From assembly GCA_020047885.1 (NCBI GenBank), contig JAIFNF010000278.1:1-6658 (forward strand): a stretch of 6,658 nucleotides of DNA. The letters are read 5' to 3'. This DNA comes from Gammaproteobacteria bacterium (lineage in GTDB: Bacteria; Pseudomonadota; Gammaproteobacteria; Competibacterales; Competibacteraceae). This document shows, in pieces, positions 4,984-6,658 of the stretch (position 1 is its first letter; each line of letters starts with the position of its first letter). Below the pieces are notes generated by a model that was not told the origin of the DNA, searched no databases, and was given only the letters and a program-made list of their open reading frames with translations. A program made the position numbers and the translations under genes.

Positions 4984-6414
4984 ATGCTGAAAAAAATCTT
5001 ATTTTTTGTGGGTATTGCGGGTTTCTGGTTGCTACTGGCCAGTTGCGGCTCGGGTTCTGACGATGCTGATCCGGGTGACGGCGGGAACAGCGGGGGCAGT
5101 GAGGTTGAGTCAGCATTGGATCGCTATGTAGACCGGCCGGATGCCAATTACGCTTTTAGTGAATATCACTCGGAGCGTAAGGTTGGCTATGACGCCTATT
5201 TTCTACGCATGACCTCCCAGCAGTGGCGTTCCCCCAGCGAGGTAGATCGGCCGCTCTGGGAACACGAGGTCACGATCGTGATTCCGCAAATCAGCCTGGA
5301 CAGTACCGATACCGCGATTCTGTTGATCTCTGGCGGGAGTAACGACGGCACATTTAAGACCGAAGTTGACCAAGTGGTCGGGGCAGCGGCGGTCGCATCC
5401 GGCGCGGTGCTGGCGGTGGTCGGTCAGGTGCCGAATCAGCCGCTGTATTTTGCCGATGAGAATGGAGTGGGTCGGACGGAGGATGAAATTCTGGCCTACA
5501 GTATGGACAAAGCCCTCGATACCGGCGACATGGAATGGGCGGTGCATCTGGCGATGACCAAGGCCGCGGTGCGCGCCATGGACACGGTGCAGACCTTTGC
5601 GGCTAGTAAGGGCAAGTCAATCAAGAATTTTCTGGTGATTGGCGGCTCCAAGCGTGGCTGGACGACCTGGCTGACGGCGGCGGTTGACCCCCGCATCAAG
5701 GCCATCGCGCCCGCTTCGATTGATATGCTCAACCTCGGCCAGCAATTCATCCATCAATGGGAGGCTTACGGCTTTTACGGGCCGGCAGTAGGCGATTACG
5801 TCGCGTTTGACTTGCCCTGTCGCGTCCAGACGCCGCAGGGGAAGGCATTGTTGCAGGTCATTGATCCCTACGCCTACCTCGACCGTTACACCATGCCCAA
5901 ATTGATCCTGAACGCGACCGGCGACCAGTTTTTCGTCACCGATTCGTCGCGGTTCTACTACGCCGATCTGCTGGGTCCCAAATGGTTACGCTACGCGCCG
6001 AACACCGACCATAAGCAGAATGAGGAGGTGTTGATCAATGCGCTGTCCTGGATCGACGACATTCTGGATAACAAAACCAGCCCGCAACTCGACTGGGTGT
6101 TGCAAGCGGATGGGACGCTCAGAATGACGGCTACAGCGACGCCCAAGGAAGTCAAACTCTGGCAGGCGACCAATCCGGCAGCCCGGGATTTTCGCCTCGA
6201 AGCGATTGGCCCGGTGTGGACTAGCCAGAATCTGACCCCGGCGGCGGATGGCTCCTATGTCGGTACGGTTCAACAACCGCCGACCGGCTGGACGGCGTTT
6301 CTGATCGAGGCGACCTTTGCGACCGCCGGGGTCTTCGAACCCGATCAGGTCTATAGCACCAGCGTGCAGATTACCCCCGATACCCTGCCGTATGCGGGTA
6401 CCGCCTGCCGGTGA
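4984..6414 (+). CDS. PhoPQ-activated pathogenicity-related (PqaA-like) lipoprotein, alpha/beta-hydrolase fold
   Basis: This predicted lipoprotein of 476 residues belongs to the PhoPQ-activated pathogenicity-related family (PF10142). Residues 1-20 are a signal peptide (basic MLKK, then a hydrophobic core) ending in the lipobox L-A-S-C21. The residue after Cys is Gly, so outer-membrane sorting is expected. A low-complexity Gly/Ser/Asp linker (22-40) follows. The hydrolase part shows ILLISGGSNDG (112-122), the nucleophile elbow G220-G-S222-K-R-G-W, the acid in ATGDQFF (D314) and the histidine in NTDHKQN (H343), so a Ser-Asp-His triad is intact. The C-terminal beta-rich part (about 369-467, with VKLWQATNPAARDFR and PPTGWTAFLIEA) is normal for the family. 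Salmonella PqaA is induced by PhoP/PhoQ and linked to resistance to antimicrobial peptides, but the reaction is unknown. C279 and C475 might form a disulfide. No PhoP box was recognised upstream. Confidence 0.9.
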   Translation: MLKKILFFVGIAGFWLLLASCGSGSDDADPGDGGNSGGSEVESALDRYVDRPDANYAFSEYHSERKVGYDAYFLRMTSQQWRSPSEVDRPLWEHEVTIVIPQISLDSTDTAILLISGGSNDGTFKTEVDQVVGAAAVASGAVLAVVGQVPNQPLYFADENGVGRTEDEILAYSMDKALDTGDMEWAVHLAMTKAAVRAMDTVQTFAASKGKSIKNFLVIGGSKRGWTTWLTAAVDPRIKAIAPASIDMLNLGQQFIHQWEAYGFYGPAVGDYVAFDLPCRVQTPQGKALLQVIDPYAYLDRYTMPKLILNATGDQFFVTDSSRFYYADLLGPKWLRYAPNTDHKQNEEVLINALSWIDDILDNKTSPQLDWVLQADGTLRMTATATPKEVKLWQATNPAARDFRLEAIGPVWTSQNLTPAADGSYVGTVQQPPTGWTAFLIEATFATAGVFEPDQVYSTSVQITPDTLPYAGTACR

Positions 6415-6450
6415 GCTGTTCTTCCCTGTCTTTCAACCCGGGTAGCCGAT

Positions 6451-6507
6451 ATTCCGAACCACCCCGTCGCTTCGCGCCACACCTCCTCCTTAGCCAAGGA
6501 GGGGAAT
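6451..6507. repeat. GC-rich palindromic element, possible dispersed repeat or bidirectional transcription stop
   Basis: Downstream of the PqaA-like gene, CCTCCTT (6485-6491) and AAGGAGG (6496-6502) form a perfect 7-bp stem with loop AGCC. In RNA it extends to 9 bp through a U-G and a C-G pair (6483-6504). A shorter hairpin CGC-TTC-GCG lies at 6468-6476. The block is bounded by ATTCC (6451-6455) and GGAAT (6503-6507), which are inverted copies of each other. Two hairpins inside inverted ends, in a non-coding spot after a stop codon, look like a REP- or MITE-like dispersed repeat. Only one copy is in the window, so this cannot be shown here. No T-run follows the stem on either strand, so it is not a classical intrinsic terminator, although it could still stabilise or end transcripts. 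Confidence 0.5.
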
Positions 6508-6566
6508 CCAGCAGTCCGGCGATCATCGGGAAAAGCTATAGCGCTGGAATCTGTCGGTGTGTCGGT

Positions 6567-6658
6567 TCAGCGTGTATCGTGTGCGCCTTGTAAAATGCTG
6601 CATAGCCACATTAGAATAGTCGAAATGACGACGATCAAACCACCAACCCCGTAAACCT
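6567..6658 (-). CDS. Possible C-terminal end of a membrane protein entering from the right edge
   Basis: Read on the minus strand from 6656, 29 codons run open to a TGA at 6569-6567. They encode VYGVGGLIVVISTILMW followed by LCSILQGAHDTR. About 20 residues (GVGGL to CSIL) are strongly hydrophobic and are followed by a short polar tail, as in the final membrane helix of an integral protein. The protein family is not recognised. The reading is short and could be chance, since competing frames are open on both strands. If real, the gene converges on the PqaA-like gene with the palindromic element between them. Confidence 0.3.
   Translation of the reverse strand, partial: VYGVGGLIVVISTILMWLCSILQGAHDTR

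Noticed and set aside
6483..6504. Intrinsic terminator for the PqaA-like gene
   Set aside because: The stem is good, but no run of T follows it on either strand, so it was listed as a repeat element and not called a terminator.
6411..6593. Plus-strand open frame of 60 codons starting with GTG overlapping the PqaA-like stop
   Set aside because: It reads straight through the palindromic element, has no convincing ribosome binding site and no family signal, and competes with a more protein-like minus-strand reading at its end.

Overview
The window looks like chromosomal DNA of a gram-negative proteobacterium, most likely a gammaproteobacterium. The clues are a complete NudJ-type Nudix hydrolase, an enterobacterial-type glucokinase, lipobox and Sec signal peptides, Shine-Dalgarno-led starts and a GC-rich base composition. 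A more precise assignment is not possible from this sequence alone. Genes are tightly packed, and only two stretches (4731-4983 and 6415-6658) are essentially gene-free.

Left part, plus strand (1-1906): the 3' end of a branched-chain amino acid ABC importer operon. It holds the C-terminal 134 residues of the permease LivM, then the two ATPases LivG and LivF. All three are joined by ATGA stop/start overlaps. Only 27 bases later, on the same strand, comes a two-gene module (1934-2688). It encodes a minimal nucleotidyltransferase with a G-S-x9-D-x-D active site and a HEPN protein with an R-x4-H-x-Y motif. This is the architecture of a MntA/HepT (MNT/HEPN) toxin-antitoxin pair, here with a HEPN partner that does not look like the standard DUF86 type. 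The module is less GC-rich than its neighbours in the lines I counted.

Middle part, minus strand (4730 down to 2675): three co-directional genes, glucokinase (glk), a secreted single-heme protein of the DUF3365/Tll0287-like family, and nudJ. The gaps are 38 and 11 bases, so they probably form one transcription unit. The nudJ end overlaps the hepT end by 14 bases tail to tail, so no terminator fits between the two converging units.

Right part (4984-6414, plus strand): a lipoprotein of the PhoPQ-activated pathogenicity-related (PqaA) alpha/beta-hydrolase family, divergent from glk across a 253-base intergenic region. After it lies a GC-rich inverted-repeat element that resembles a dispersed palindromic repeat. 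At the window edge there may be the C-terminal end of a membrane protein read on the minus strand.

The genes do not form one pathway: amino acid import, a toxin-antitoxin pair, sugar phosphorylation, a heme sensor or redox protein, nucleotide housekeeping and a surface hydrolase lie side by side. The most noteworthy items are the divergent MNT/HEPN pair placed in the shadow of the liv operon, the predicted Cys/His-ligated heme protein, and the repeat element at the right end.
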